From Caballeronia humi (GTDB lineage Bacteria > Pseudomonadota > Gammaproteobacteria > Burkholderiales > Burkholderiaceae), in contig NZ_FCNW02000005.1 of NCBI RefSeq assembly GCF_001544475.1, positions 213,082 through 277,081 of the forward strand: a DNA stretch of 64,000 nt, given 5' to 3'. A model generated the notes under the pieces. It made no database searches. It was not told the origin of the DNA and saw only the letters and a list, made by a program, of their open reading frames with translations. The position numbers and the translations under genes were made by a program. Shown one piece after another: positions 1-8,201 of the stretch (position 1 is its first letter; each line of letters opens with the position of its first letter).

Positions 1-114
1 GCTGGCCGCAGCGGCTTGCTCATCGGCAGCATGAACCGACGATACTGGTATCGAGATGAGGCACAACGAAACACTTGCGGAAATCACGCGGACAATCAGT
101 TCGCTGCGTTTCAT
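1..114 (-). CDS. 5' end of an exported protein running off the left edge
   Basis: Only the first 38 codons are in the window. The ATG at 114 is preceded by a good ribosome-binding site (AGGAG, 7 nt upstream on the minus strand). The translation starts MKRSELIVRVISASVSL and continues as a classic Sec signal peptide: basic n-region, hydrophobic core, then SSVHAA-DE as a probable cleavage site near residue 30. The mature protein begins with an Ala-rich stretch. Its family cannot be told from this fragment. It is transcribed divergently from the porin, so the two exported proteins share the intergenic region 115-543. The call rests on signal peptide plus RBS, not on homology. Confidence 0.6.
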   Translation of the reverse strand, partial: MKRSELIVRVISASVSLCLISIPVSSVHAADEQAAAAS

Positions 115-543
115 GTCTTCGCTCCTGGGATGATTGTGACGGCGTTAGCTGTCATCTACGTTTTCGTTAAAGACCAAGCGTTTGCGGCGCGACCAGGACT
201 AAAGCCGCCCAATCGAGTGCTTAGCATAACGCTGAAAGATTATCCCGCCTTCTCCTCGAATTCAGTTTCCCTGTTTGCGCGAAAGAGATTCCCCCTTTGG
301 CTCTTTGTGCAAGTGGTTAGGGAATATAGACTCCGGCAAAACTACAAAAGAACGTAGTGGAGACGCCGCTTACGGCATTCATCGCCGTATGCGCATTTCT
401 TCTCTTGCACCTTGCCCTTACCCGTTGTTCAAGCGTGATGCTGATCAAAAAGCGTCACTGCTGACGCATGGGCGGAGGAAAGAGTGTCGGCTTTAAAGCG
501 CATGACCATTTAAAACTCACGATCAAGAACATCAGGAGATACG
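115..543. other. Intergenic region between divergent exported-protein genes
   Basis: No credible gene is seen in these 429 bases. It contains the porin promoter block (279-333, listed separately) and then a long porin leader of about 200 nt. The leader includes a small hairpin (TACGGC 371-376 pairing with GCCGTA 384-389, 7-nt loop). The porin ribosome-binding site (CAGGAG) lies just before 544. A leader this long is often a target for small-RNA or RNA-binding control of porins, but nothing here proves that. Confidence 0.5.
279..333 (+). promoter_or_regulatory. Porin promoter block shared with the dioxygenase operon
   Basis: GCGAAAGAGATTCCC (279-293) is followed 31 nt later by TATAGA (325-330) inside GGAATATAGACTC (321-333). 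The same block with one mismatch in the 15-mer and identical spacing lies at 5186-5240. AAAGAG (282-287) and CTCTTT (301-306) form an inverted repeat with a 13-nt spacer. TATAGA is a plausible -10. No good -35 is present 17 nt upstream, as expected of an activator-dependent promoter. The adjacent LysR protein is the obvious candidate activator, but that is inference. Confidence 0.65.
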
Positions 544-1728
544 ATGAAAAAGGTTTTGTGTGGATTGCTGGCGGTCACTGCCGCCGCATCGGCTCATGCT
601 CAAAGCAGCGTGACGCTGTACGGCATCGTCGACAACGGCCTTGTGTATGAAACGGGCTTGCCGAACGGTCATGTGTTCGGCGCGCAAAGCGGTGGGTGGG
701 CACAGTCCCGCTTCGGCCTTAAAGGCGCGGAAGATCTGGGCGGCGGCACCCAGGCGATCTTTCAACTCGAGTCGCGGCTGAACACACAAAACGGAACCGT
801 GGCGAACGGAAGCTTCTTCGAAGGACAAGCGACCGTCGGAATTCGCAACGATACGTGGGGGCAAATTAAGTTCGGCAATATGGGTTCGGCCGAAATCAGC
901 CAGTATTCCGGAGACGTCGATCCACAGCAAACCAAGAAGTATTCGATCGGCACCCTCGTGCGCGGACGAATCTTTTCTCAAGCGGCGAACGGTGCAGAGT
1001 ATCTGTCGCCGACTATCGGTGGATTCACTTTGCAAGGGCAGTATGACCTGACCAATTCACCGACTTGGAATTCTGGTAATCCGGGAAGCGCGCCGGGCCA
1101 GTTGGGGACTACCAGCGGCCTCGGCAGTTCTCAAGGGCGGGCGGACGGCATCAAGTTGTCGTACGCGAATCGGGGTCTCTTCTGGCAGGCCACCTATGAT
1201 GAAGTGCGTGACGGCAACGGCCAGTTCAGTAACGTGTATCTCGCGTCACGTTCCATCCTTACTGGCTTGACCTATGCATTCGGACCGGTCACAGCTTATG
1301 TCGGCTATCAGCACCTTAGCGCTCCGGATGCGTCGACGGGTGGTTACTTCGGAACCGGCGCTGCGTCGGCGCCGCCGGGGGGAACCACGCTGCCGACATC
1401 GGTGAATCACGAATGGGTCGGTGCGATATGGCAGACGACGCCCGCTCTCGCCATCACCGGGGCGGTGTACCACGCTAACGCCAACAACGGCAACGGTAAC
1501 GCTACGCTGTTCACGCTCGGCGGGACGTATTCGCTGTCGAAACGCACGCTGCTTTACACCGAACTCGGCTACGTGCGTAACAGTTCGACGTCGAACCTCG
1601 GTCTGAATGGCGGCCTCTATGGCGCGAACACCAACGACGACCCCGTGAACGGCAGCGCATCCAGCTCCAATCCGAACTATGGCAAGAGCCAGTTCGGCGT
1701 GATCGCGGGCCTTGCAACGAGCTTCTAA
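544..1728 (+). CDS. Gram-negative trimeric porin (Burkholderia type)
   Basis: The 394-aa protein begins with a signal peptide (MKKVLCGLLAVTAAASAHAQ, cleavage after residue 20). The typical first strand of beta-proteobacterial general porins follows (SSVTLYGIVDNGLVYE), and it ends in the expected aromatic C-terminus (FGVIAGLATSF). Length and the repeated amphipathic, Gly-rich strands fit a 16-stranded outer-membrane beta barrel. The ATG follows a CAGGAG ribosome-binding site. It is the first gene of the catabolic locus and shares its promoter block with the dioxygenase operon, so it probably admits that pathway's substrate. Substrate specificity cannot be read from sequence. Confidence 0.95.
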   Translation: MKKVLCGLLAVTAAASAHAQSSVTLYGIVDNGLVYETGLPNGHVFGAQSGGWAQSRFGLKGAEDLGGGTQAIFQLESRLNTQNGTVANGSFFEGQATVGIRNDTWGQIKFGNMGSAEISQYSGDVDPQQTKKYSIGTLVRGRIFSQAANGAEYLSPTIGGFTLQGQYDLTNSPTWNSGNPGSAPGQLGTTSGLGSSQGRADGIKLSYANRGLFWQATYDEVRDGNGQFSNVYLASRSILTGLTYAFGPVTAYVGYQHLSAPDASTGGYFGTGAASAPPGGTTLPTSVNHEWVGAIWQTTPALAITGAVYHANANNGNGNATLFTLGGTYSLSKRTLLYTELGYVRNSSTSNLGLNGGLYGANTNDDPVNGSASSSNPNYGKSQFGVIAGLATSF

Positions 1729-1737
1729 AGAACGCGT

Positions 1738-1766
1738 GCGAAGCCCGATGCGATACCGGGCTTCGC
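1738..1766. terminator. Stem-loop between convergent porin and LacI-type genes
   Basis: GCGAAGCCCG (1738-1747) pairs perfectly with CGGGCTTCGC (1757-1766) across a 9-nt loop. It sits between two convergent stop codons (1728 and 1783), so it can serve both genes. No T-tract follows on either strand, so efficient intrinsic termination is uncertain. Confidence 0.6.
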
Positions 1767-1782
1767 AGCGTCTCAAAGCGCT

Positions 1783-2826
1783 TCACAAACGCAATCTGCT
1801 TGCGATGTAATCCGGCACGTTCTCAGGCGTCACGACGACGACAGACGATGAAGACGAGACCGCCGTGGCCGGCATCAGCTTGTGAAAGTGCATGACGTGC
1901 TGGCATGCGTAGCGCATGTCCTGCCGGAGATCATGGTGCAAGATCGCCTGGACCTTGCCTTCTCTCAGAAGCCGGACGTTGTCCCTGTCCAGGTCATGCC
2001 CGATGAAGCAAACGGGATTCTGCTTTCGTGCCTCCAGTGCGCGGAGTATGGCGGTGTTGCCACCGCCCATCGAATAGACGGCCGCGATGCTGGTTTCCGC
2101 GTTTACGACTTTGCGGACCCGCTCCTCGGTCGGGCCATCGAGGCCGTGTCCTCCGCTGGCATCGATCAGCTTGAGTTGCGGATGCCGTGTTCGCAACGCG
2201 CGCCGGAAGCTGATTTCACGTTCCTCCTCGCCCCGGAAATGTCCATCGCTCATCGTGATCAGAACGGTGTTCGGTTGAGGCCCAAGCCATTGCCCGACTA
2301 GATACGCGGCTGTGGCACCCGCCACGCGGTTGTCCAGTCCCGCATACGCAACGCGTCCTGATAGCGGAATATCGGTAAAGATCGTGACGACGGGTATTCC
2401 CTGACGCTGCAACTCACTGATGGCTTCCGCAATCTCCGGAACATCGCGTGCCTTCAGGAAGACGCCGTGGCTTCCGCGACGGCTGATCGTCTGCAGTGTG
2501 TCGAGCACTTCCGATGTCGACATCGTTTCGCGCAAAGTGAAGCGCGGTCGAAAGGTTGCCGGCTGGAAAATGGGCAATTCGGCATCGAGTGCGCTCTTGA
2601 TCTCGTCGGCGAAGCGGGCGGGTGCCTCGACGACGACGTCGACAAAGAGCTTCCGCCCGGTCGTTGCCAGGCGCAGTTCCTGTTTCTCGAGTTCCTTGAT
2701 CGCTTGCTCGACTCGCAGGCGCGTGTGCTCGCGTACATGAGCACGATCGTTCAATACGCGATCGACGGTTGCCACGCCCAGACCCGCCTGAAGCGCGATT
2801 TCCTTGATCAGGAAGCGATGCGCCAT
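1783..2826 (-). CDS. LacI-family transcriptional regulator
   Basis: The 347-aa protein has an N-terminal LacI helix-turn-helix (residues about 4-30: IKEIALQAGLGVATVDRVLND, with the conserved V-[AS]-T-V-x-R-V-L-N core). A periplasmic-binding-protein-like effector domain of about 270 residues follows. The ATG at 2826 was chosen over upstream in-frame starts because AAGGAG lies just before it and the HTH begins 4 residues in; the longer reading would overlap the divergent gene. The effector is likely a sugar or cyclitol, typical for this family. It is divergent from the PhyH-type oxygenase, with a T-rich repeated motif overlapping its own start region, suggesting autoregulation and control of the oxygenase. 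Confidence 0.9.
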   Translation of the reverse strand: MAHRFLIKEIALQAGLGVATVDRVLNDRAHVREHTRLRVEQAIKELEKQELRLATTGRKLFVDVVVEAPARFADEIKSALDAELPIFQPATFRPRFTLRETMSTSEVLDTLQTISRRGSHGVFLKARDVPEIAEAISELQRQGIPVVTIFTDIPLSGRVAYAGLDNRVAGATAAYLVGQWLGPQPNTVLITMSDGHFRGEEEREISFRRALRTRHPQLKLIDASGGHGLDGPTEERVRKVVNAETSIAAVYSMGGGNTAILRALEARKQNPVCFIGHDLDRDNVRLLREGKVQAILHHDLRQDMRYACQHVMHFHKLMPATAVSSSSSVVVVTPENVPDYIASRLRL

Positions 2827-2837
2827 CTCCACGCTCC

Positions 2838-2857
2838 TTTTGATAGTTTTTTGATGG
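2838..2857 (+). promoter_or_regulatory. T-rich tandem motif in the LacI/PhyH divergent promoter
   Basis: TTTTGATAGTTTTTTGATGG contains two near-direct copies of TTTTGATRG. A 14-base core, TTTTGATAGTTTTT (2838-2851), recurs exactly at 4112-4125 on the other side of the oxygenase gene. The site abuts the ribosome-binding site of the LacI-type gene and lies 60 nt before the oxygenase start. It may be an operator, but a low-complexity T-rich promoter element cannot be excluded. Confidence 0.4.
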
Positions 2858-2916
2858 CTTTTTGCCATGCCGATGTATCTCTTGGGCGCTATCCTACATC
2901 GAAAACGGAGACGCAA

Positions 2917-4092
2917 ATGACTCACGATTCTCAGAGCGGCGGCTGGTATCGCGAACTTGATTGCCGGTTGGACGATTTTGTGAAGGTTCTTTCCGAAGGT
3001 GACATCGGCACGACGCGATACGCGGCTGATTTTGTCGAGCGAATCCCGGTGTACGACTGCCCAGACCTCGCGGGCGTTCTGAGCGATGAGGTGCAACGGT
3101 CCCGGTTGCAGGCCGAGTGGGCGCGTGTATTGAGAGAGGGCGCTGGCGTATTCATCCTCCGGCAAGCTTTCGCCGATACGCAATGTATCGACGAGGCCAC
3201 GCGGGTCTTCGAAATCATCATTCGAAGCGAGAAGGCGCAGGGATCGAAAGGAGGCGACCATTTCGCAAGAGCCGGCGCGAATGACCGCATCTGGAATGCA
3301 CAGGAAAAACTGTGCCTCGCAGCGCCTGAAGTGTTTGCGGAATACTTTTCGAATCAGGTCCTGATGGCCGCAGCCGAGGCATGGCTCGGGCCCTGCTATC
3401 AGATGACGTCACAGGTGAACGTGGTTCGACCGGGCGGGGAAGCGCAGCAGCCTCATCGCGACTATCACCTCGGATTCCAGTCATCGGAAGGCGCTGAGCG
3501 TTACCCCGCAGACGTGCACGGGATGTCCGCGTTGCTGACGTTGCAAGGGGCCGTCGCGCACAGCGATATGCCGGTAGAGAGCGGTCCGACGAAGCTTCTG
3601 CCGTTTTCGCAACGGTATGCCGCGGGATACGCAGCGTGGAGAAGGGCGGACTTTCGCGACTATTTCGAACGCCACTATGTGCAGGCTCCGCTCGCCAAAG
3701 GCGATGCAATCTTCTTCAGCCCCGCGCTCCATCACTCGGCTGGCTCGAACGTCACGGCGGACATTCACCGCGTCGCGAACCTGCTCCAGATCTCCTCCGC
3801 ATTCGGCCGGGCGATGGAGACGCTCGATCGCACGCGCATGTGCGAAGCGGTCTATCCCGTGCTGCGCGAGCGCATGCGAAACGGACGCATGCAACCGGCC
3901 GAGATCGCCGCAGCCATCGCAGCGTGTGCTGAAGGCTACCCGTTTCCGACCAATCTCGACCGCGATCCTCCGCTAGGCGGTCTTGCTCCGCAAAGCCAGA
4001 GCGAGTTGATGCAACGCGCACTTCATGACGACTGCGATCTCACCGAGCTGTCTCGTCGCTTGAAGGAGCACGCATGGAAACGCAGCACATAA
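2917..4092 (+). CDS. Phytanoyl-CoA dioxygenase (PhyH) family oxygenase
   Basis: A 391-aa non-haem Fe(II)/2-oxoglutarate oxygenase. The iron facial triad is visible: His180-x-Asp182 (QQPHRDYHLGF) and a distal His near residues 272-273 (SPALHHSAGSN). Arg285 (ADIHRVANLL) would bind 2-oxoglutarate. The ATG at 2917 follows GGAG at 6 nt; the open frame extends much further upstream but would overlap the LacI-type gene. The family hydroxylates small molecules, often CoA esters or natural products. Here it presumably hydroxylates the pathway substrate or an intermediate. It is divergent from the LacI-type regulator and upstream of the LysR regulator; the substrate is unknown. Confidence 0.85.
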   Translation: MTHDSQSGGWYRELDCRLDDFVKVLSEGDIGTTRYAADFVERIPVYDCPDLAGVLSDEVQRSRLQAEWARVLREGAGVFILRQAFADTQCIDEATRVFEIIIRSEKAQGSKGGDHFARAGANDRIWNAQEKLCLAAPEVFAEYFSNQVLMAAAEAWLGPCYQMTSQVNVVRPGGEAQQPHRDYHLGFQSSEGAERYPADVHGMSALLTLQGAVAHSDMPVESGPTKLLPFSQRYAAGYAAWRRADFRDYFERHYVQAPLAKGDAIFFSPALHHSAGSNVTADIHRVANLLQISSAFGRAMETLDRTRMCEAVYPVLRERMRNGRMQPAEIAAAIAACAEGYPFPTNLDRDPPLGGLAPQSQSELMQRALHDDCDLTELSRRLKEHAWKRST

Positions 4093-4111
4093 ATCAAAAT
4101 ACTTGATGTGT

Positions 4112-4125
4112 TTTTGATAGTTTTT
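4112..4125 (+). promoter_or_regulatory. Second copy of the TTTTGATAGTTTTT motif
   Basis: An exact 14-base match to 2838-2851, lying between the PhyH gene stop (4092) and the LysR gene (4223). It is flanked by further T/A-rich sequence, including CAAAAAGATAG at 4131-4141. A role as operator or promoter element for the LysR gene is possible. Confidence 0.35.
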
Positions 4126-4222
4126 AGAGTCAAAAAGATAGAACTCGTGGGCTACCATGAGGCCGGCATCGTGACCACGATGAGCGACCGCAAGTTGAGC
4201 CATCACGAGGTAGCAGAAGGGT

Positions 4223-5137
4223 ATGGACCAGTTCAAGGAACTCCAGTTGTTCGTCGAGGTTGCCGAATCGGGCAGCATCAGCAGGGCCGCGGAAACAGTG
4301 GATCTTTCGATTTCAGCCGCGAGCCGTTACCTGATCTCGCTGGAGGCGCGGCTCGGCGTTCAGCTCGTACGCAGAACCACGCGCAATCTCTACCTGACAC
4401 AGGCCGGCGCCGAGTTTCATCGGCGATGCAAGTCGATATTGACCGATCTCGGAGAAGCCGAAGCGGTCATCAAGGAAGCCGTCGTGCGGCCTAGCGGCGT
4501 GCTTCGCGTCACAGCGTCGCTATCGTTTTGCATGCTGCACATCGCCCCGATGCTTCCGGACTTCACGGCGCGCTATCCGGATATCACAGTGGACGTCATA
4601 GCGGCCAACCGCTACTACGACATCATCGAAAACGGCGTCGACGTCGCGATTCGAACGAAGGTCTTCGAAGCAGACAGCAACATCACGATCAGAAGACTCG
4701 CCTCGACGCGTCGAATCCTGGCTGCGTCGCCGAGTTATATCGAAGCCAATGGATCGCCGTGCTTTCCGGCGGAACTGGCAAGGCACAAGCTGCTCAATTA
4801 CGGTCTTGCCGACAATCCCCGCGAGCTGATGTTTCAACGCAATGGCGACACCGTCGCCGTCAAGATCAAGCCGCTGCTCGAATCGAACGATGGCCAGATA
4901 CTGCGCGTGGCCGCGCTTGATGGCATGGGCATTCTCGTGCAACCGAAATACATCGTCCACGACGATTTGAAGGGCGGCCGCCTTGTTCCAATACTCGATG
5001 ACTGGGACCTCCCGAGGCTCACGATGAACATCGCGTTCCAGACTAGGGCTCACATGCCAGTGAAGGTGCGCCTCTTCATCGACGCGCTCATCGAGCGCTT
5101 CCAGCTCAACGAATACGAACGTCACTGGACCGCTTGA
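4223..5137 (+). CDS. LysR-family transcriptional regulator
   Basis: A 304-aa protein with the N-terminal winged HTH (residues about 1-65; ELQLFVEVAESGSISRAAE...ISAASRYLISLEARLGVQL) followed by a LysR substrate-binding domain. The HTH and the RRTTR stretch match the CrgA/YhjC-type group. It is the gene immediately before the hydroxyquinol-type dioxygenase operon and in the same direction. LysR proteins usually activate neighbouring catabolic promoters in response to a pathway intermediate. The shared promoter block at 279 and 5186 is therefore its most likely target, which is inference. Confidence 0.92.
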   Translation: MDQFKELQLFVEVAESGSISRAAETVDLSISAASRYLISLEARLGVQLVRRTTRNLYLTQAGAEFHRRCKSILTDLGEAEAVIKEAVVRPSGVLRVTASLSFCMLHIAPMLPDFTARYPDITVDVIAANRYYDIIENGVDVAIRTKVFEADSNITIRRLASTRRILAASPSYIEANGSPCFPAELARHKLLNYGLADNPRELMFQRNGDTVAVKIKPLLESNDGQILRVAALDGMGILVQPKYIVHDDLKGGRLVPILDDWDLPRLTMNIAFQTRAHMPVKVRLFIDALIERFQLNEYERHWTA

Positions 5138-5185
5138 ACCGCAAGCACGCGGCTATTCGCGCGTGCTTCTGCTTTCCCGATCCTC

Positions 5186-5240
5186 GCGAAAGAGTTTCCC
5201 TTTTCAGCTCTGTTTTGCCAGCGTCAAGGAATATAGACTC
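5186..5240 (+). promoter_or_regulatory. Promoter block of the dioxygenase operon
   Basis: GCGAAAGAGTTTCCC (5186-5200), a 31-nt gap, and TATAGA (5232-5237) inside GGAATATAGACTC (5228-5240). The 13-base -10 region is identical to that of the porin at 321-333 and the spacing is the same. AAAGAG (5189-5194) and CTCTG (5208-5212) keep the 13-nt-spaced inverted arrangement. Transcription would start about 35 nt before the dioxygenase ATG at 5278, which supports that start. Confidence 0.7.
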
Positions 5241-5277
5241 GCTTCAAAGCTTCACACAAGATCGATGGAGACAAGCT

Positions 5278-6201
5278 ATGCAAGCACAAGCCTCAACCGT
5301 TAGCCAATCCTCGTCGCCGTACTTCGACGAGGCCCGTTCCGCCGAGGTCGTCAATGCCCGGATGGGTCCGGAAGCCGATGCGCGGCTTCGTCAGGTCATG
5401 TCGATCCTGGTCAAGCATCTGCACGAAGCCGTGAAGGAAATCGAGCCGACTCACGAAGAATGGTTCGCGGCAATCCGCTTCCTTACCGAAACCGGACAGA
5501 TCTGCAGCGACTGGCGTCAGGAGTACATCCTGCTCTCCGACATCCTTGGCGTATCGATGCTCGTCGATGCGATCAACCATCGTCGTCCGAGCGGCGCGAC
5601 ACCGAACACGATCCTCGGTCCGTTCTATGTCGCCAACGCGCCCGAGTATCCCAACGGAACGAACATCTGCCTCGACGGAAAGGGCGAGCCGATGGTCGTT
5701 GCGGGCCGCGTGACCGATATCGAAGGCAATGCGATTCCCGATGCGAAGCTCGAAGTGTGGCAGACCAATGACGACGGCTTCTACGATGTCCAGCAAAAGG
5801 GCGTTCAACCGGACTCCAACCTTCGCGGCGTTTTCACTTCCGATTCGGAAGGCCGCTACTGGTTCAAGTCCGTCAAGCCGCGTCACTATCCGATTCCTTC
5901 GGACGGCCCGGTCGGAAAGCTGCTCGGCGCAATGGGCCGTCATCCGAACCGCGCGGCGCACCTGCACTTCATCGTGACCGCACCGGGCTTTGACCCGGTC
6001 ATCACGCACATCTTCACGCCCGACTGTCCGTATCTTTCCGAGGACGCGGTCTTCGGCGTCAAGCGCGAGCTGATCGCCGAGTTCAACCAAGTCGACGACA
6101 TCGACGCCGCGCGGGAAGTCGGCTTATCGTCGCCGTTCTGGTCGGTGTCGTGGGACTTCACCCTTGCGACGTCCACCACGCCCACGCGGGCAACTCCGTA
6201 A
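5278..6201 (+). CDS. Intradiol ring-cleavage dioxygenase, hydroxyquinol 1,2-dioxygenase type
   Basis: The 307-aa protein has an N-terminal catechol-dioxygenase helical domain (about 20-110) and a C-terminal intradiol beta-sandwich. The four Fe(III) ligands are visible: Tyr169 (DDGFYDVQ), Tyr204 (RHYPIP), His228 and His230 (RAAHLHFIV). The ATG at 5278 follows GGAG; an upstream in-frame start at 5134 overlaps the LysR gene and precedes the promoter. The family cleaves catechols or hydroxyquinol with O2. Pairing with maleylacetate reductase at the end of the same operon argues for hydroxyquinol (product maleylacetate) rather than catechol. It is the first gene of the operon that runs to 14762. 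Confidence 0.88.
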   Translation: MQAQASTVSQSSSPYFDEARSAEVVNARMGPEADARLRQVMSILVKHLHEAVKEIEPTHEEWFAAIRFLTETGQICSDWRQEYILLSDILGVSMLVDAINHRRPSGATPNTILGPFYVANAPEYPNGTNICLDGKGEPMVVAGRVTDIEGNAIPDAKLEVWQTNDDGFYDVQQKGVQPDSNLRGVFTSDSEGRYWFKSVKPRHYPIPSDGPVGKLLGAMGRHPNRAAHLHFIVTAPGFDPVITHIFTPDCPYLSEDAVFGVKRELIAEFNQVDDIDAAREVGLSSPFWSVSWDFTLATSTTPTRATP

Positions 6202-6266
6202 TCGTTTGCCACGCAAGAGTGCGCCGACGACCACCCGACTAAACCTGAGAGACAGGAACCTTTGAC

Positions 6267-7145
6267 ATGAGCGCGAAAGAAGTTGACCTGCTGGCTGCGT
6301 ACTGGACGCTTGCTGGCGACGTGTATCCGTGTGCCGCTACCGAAATCAGTCCGTTCCCGCTGCGTGACCGCGCCGAAGCGGCTGCGCGGGCCGGCTGGAA
6401 AGGCGTCGGCCTCATCCTCGACGATCTCGAATACAGCATCGAAAAGTACGGGCTCTCGGGCGTAAAGAAGATTCTTGAAGACACGGGCATGAAGTACTTC
6501 GAGCTCGAAATCCTGATGGACTGGTATCTCGACGGCGAAGCTCGTGTCAAATCGGACAGTTGCCGGCAGCGTGTCATCGAACTGGGTGGCGAACTCGGCA
6601 TGCGCAATCTGAAAATCGGTGCGAATCCCTTTGACAAAAGCCCGGTCGACTTTGCGCGCATGACCGACGAATTCGCGACCCTTTGCGCAGATGTCGCGAC
6701 GGTTGGCGCAACGGTCGCCATCGAGTTCATGCCTTTTTCCCGCATCCGGAATATCGCGGACGCACTGACGATCGTGGAAGGCGCCGGCCAGTCCAATGGC
6801 GGTCTGATGGTCGATCACTGGCACGTGGCACGCGGTGGCAGCCCCTATAGCGAGGTCGCGCAAATCCCGGCGCGCTTCATCAAGGGCGTCGAGCTGGATG
6901 ACGTCGGCGCGCAAGTCAAAGGAACGCTGTTCGACGATTCGACCTTCAACCGCCAGCTTTGCGGCGAAGGTGCAGGCGACTGTCCCGCCTTTATCGATGC
7001 CCTGCAACAAGCTGGCTGCACGCTGCCTTACTACGGCGTGGAACTCATCTCCGAGACGCACCGCAAGTTTCCGCTCGACGAAATGGCCAAGCGCGCCTTC
7101 GACACGACGATCGCGCAGTTCTCCGCGAACCGCGCCGCCGCCTGA
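6267..7145 (+). CDS. Sugar phosphate isomerase/epimerase-like TIM barrel (IolE/IolI-like)
   Basis: A 292-aa xylose-isomerase-like TIM barrel. Acidic and His residues expected for a divalent metal site lie at barrel-strand ends (AIEFMPFSRI, LMVDHWHVAR, IKGVELDDV, YYGVELISE). The family includes inosose dehydratase, inosose isomerase, D-tagatose epimerases and C-glycoside-cleaving enzymes. It acts on cyclitols or keto-sugars in the cytoplasm. It lies 65 nt after the dioxygenase and 39 nt before the first dehydrogenase. Given neighbouring IolG-like enzymes it may dehydrate or isomerise the keto product; the exact reaction is not readable from sequence. Confidence 0.85.
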   Translation: MSAKEVDLLAAYWTLAGDVYPCAATEISPFPLRDRAEAAARAGWKGVGLILDDLEYSIEKYGLSGVKKILEDTGMKYFELEILMDWYLDGEARVKSDSCRQRVIELGGELGMRNLKIGANPFDKSPVDFARMTDEFATLCADVATVGATVAIEFMPFSRIRNIADALTIVEGAGQSNGGLMVDHWHVARGGSPYSEVAQIPARFIKGVELDDVGAQVKGTLFDDSTFNRQLCGEGAGDCPAFIDALQQAGCTLPYYGVELISETHRKFPLDEMAKRAFDTTIAQFSANRAAA

Positions 7146-7184
7146 ACACCTGAACTCAACAACTGAGCATTTCTGGAGACTCAC

Positions 7185-8177
7185 ATGATTCGAATCGCCG
7201 TACTCGGGGCCGGCCGCATCGGCCGCATTCACGCCAGCAATGTCGCCGCCAGCCCGAACGCTACGCTCGTCGTGGTAGCGGACCCGTTCGAAAGCGCGGC
7301 TACGTCGCTCGCAAGCCGTCTCGGATGCGAAGCTTCGACCGATTGTGCCGCCGTCCTCGAACGCAAGGACATCGACGCCGTGGTAATCGGCACGCCGACG
7401 GACACGCATATCACGTTCATGCTGGAAGCGGTCAAGCGCGGCAAGGCTGTGTTGTGCGAGAAGCCGATCGACCTCGACATGGACAAATCGCTCGCGGCTG
7501 CGAACGAAGTGGAGCGCCTCGATGGCCGCGTGATGCTCGCGTTCAATCGCCGATTCGACCCGACGTCGCAGGCGTTTCGCAACGCGATCGACGCGGGCGA
7601 CGTCGGCGAAGTCCGCCAGGTCATCATTTCCAGCCGCGACCCAGGCATGCCGCCGCGTGACTATGTCGAGCATTCGGGCGGCATCTTCCGCGACATGGTG
7701 ATTCACGATCTCGACATGGCGCGCTGGCTCCTCGGCGAAGAGCCGGTCGAAGTCATGGCGACGGCCAGCCGTCTCGTGGACCCGTCGCTTGAAAAGCTGT
7801 CCGATTACGACACGGTCATGGTGCAACTGCGCACGGCCTCGGGCAAGCAATGCCATATCAACTGCTGCCGGGAAGCCGTGTATGGCTATGACCAGCGCAT
7901 GGAGGTGTCGGGGTCGAAGGGCATGTTGTTGCAGGAGAACCTTCGCCCTTCGACGATCCGCCGCTGGTCCAAGGAAGCGACCGATGTCCGCGAGCCGCTG
8001 CTCAACTTCTTCCTCGAACGCTACGAAGCCGCCTACAAGGCCGAACTCGAAGCCTTCGTGGACGCACTGAAAACGAATTCGCCGCTGCCGACGTCGGTTC
8101 AGGACGGCCTCAAGGCGCTGCGTCTTGCCGATGCCGCGCTCGAGTCCGCCGTGTCGGGCAAAACGGTCAAGGTCTGA
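7185..8177 (+). CDS. Gfo/Idh/MocA dehydrogenase, inositol 2-dehydrogenase-like
   Basis: A 330-aa NAD(P)-dependent oxidoreductase. The Rossmann motif is canonical (IRIAVLGAGRIGRIHA, residues 2-17). The catalytic Lys lies in VLCEKPIDL (about residues 94-102). The substrate-binding motif DMVIHDLDMARWLLGEEPVEV is typical of IolG. The length equals the family norm. It would oxidise a hydroxyl of a cyclitol or pyranose to a ketone. The neighbouring TIM-barrel enzyme and sugar importer fit this, but the usual inositol partners (iolB, iolC, iolD) are absent, so it should not be named iolG. Confidence 0.88.
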   Translation: MIRIAVLGAGRIGRIHASNVAASPNATLVVVADPFESAATSLASRLGCEASTDCAAVLERKDIDAVVIGTPTDTHITFMLEAVKRGKAVLCEKPIDLDMDKSLAAANEVERLDGRVMLAFNRRFDPTSQAFRNAIDAGDVGEVRQVIISSRDPGMPPRDYVEHSGGIFRDMVIHDLDMARWLLGEEPVEVMATASRLVDPSLEKLSDYDTVMVQLRTASGKQCHINCCREAVYGYDQRMEVSGSKGMLLQENLRPSTIRRWSKEATDVREPLLNFFLERYEAAYKAELEAFVDALKTNSPLPTSVQDGLKALRLADAALESAVSGKTVKV

Positions 8178-8201
8178 CCGGCAATCTGGAGGAGACACAT
8201 C

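Noticed and set aside
16..357. Forward open frame of 113 codons before the porin
   Set aside because: No ribosome-binding site, unconvincing composition, overlaps the signal-peptide gene on the other strand and the porin promoter block.
6267..8177. Myo-inositol catabolism operon (iolE, iolG)
   Set aside because: The TIM-barrel and Gfo/Idh enzymes are IolE/IolG-like, but iolB, iolC, iolD and iolA are missing and the operon is built around hydroxyquinol cleavage instead.
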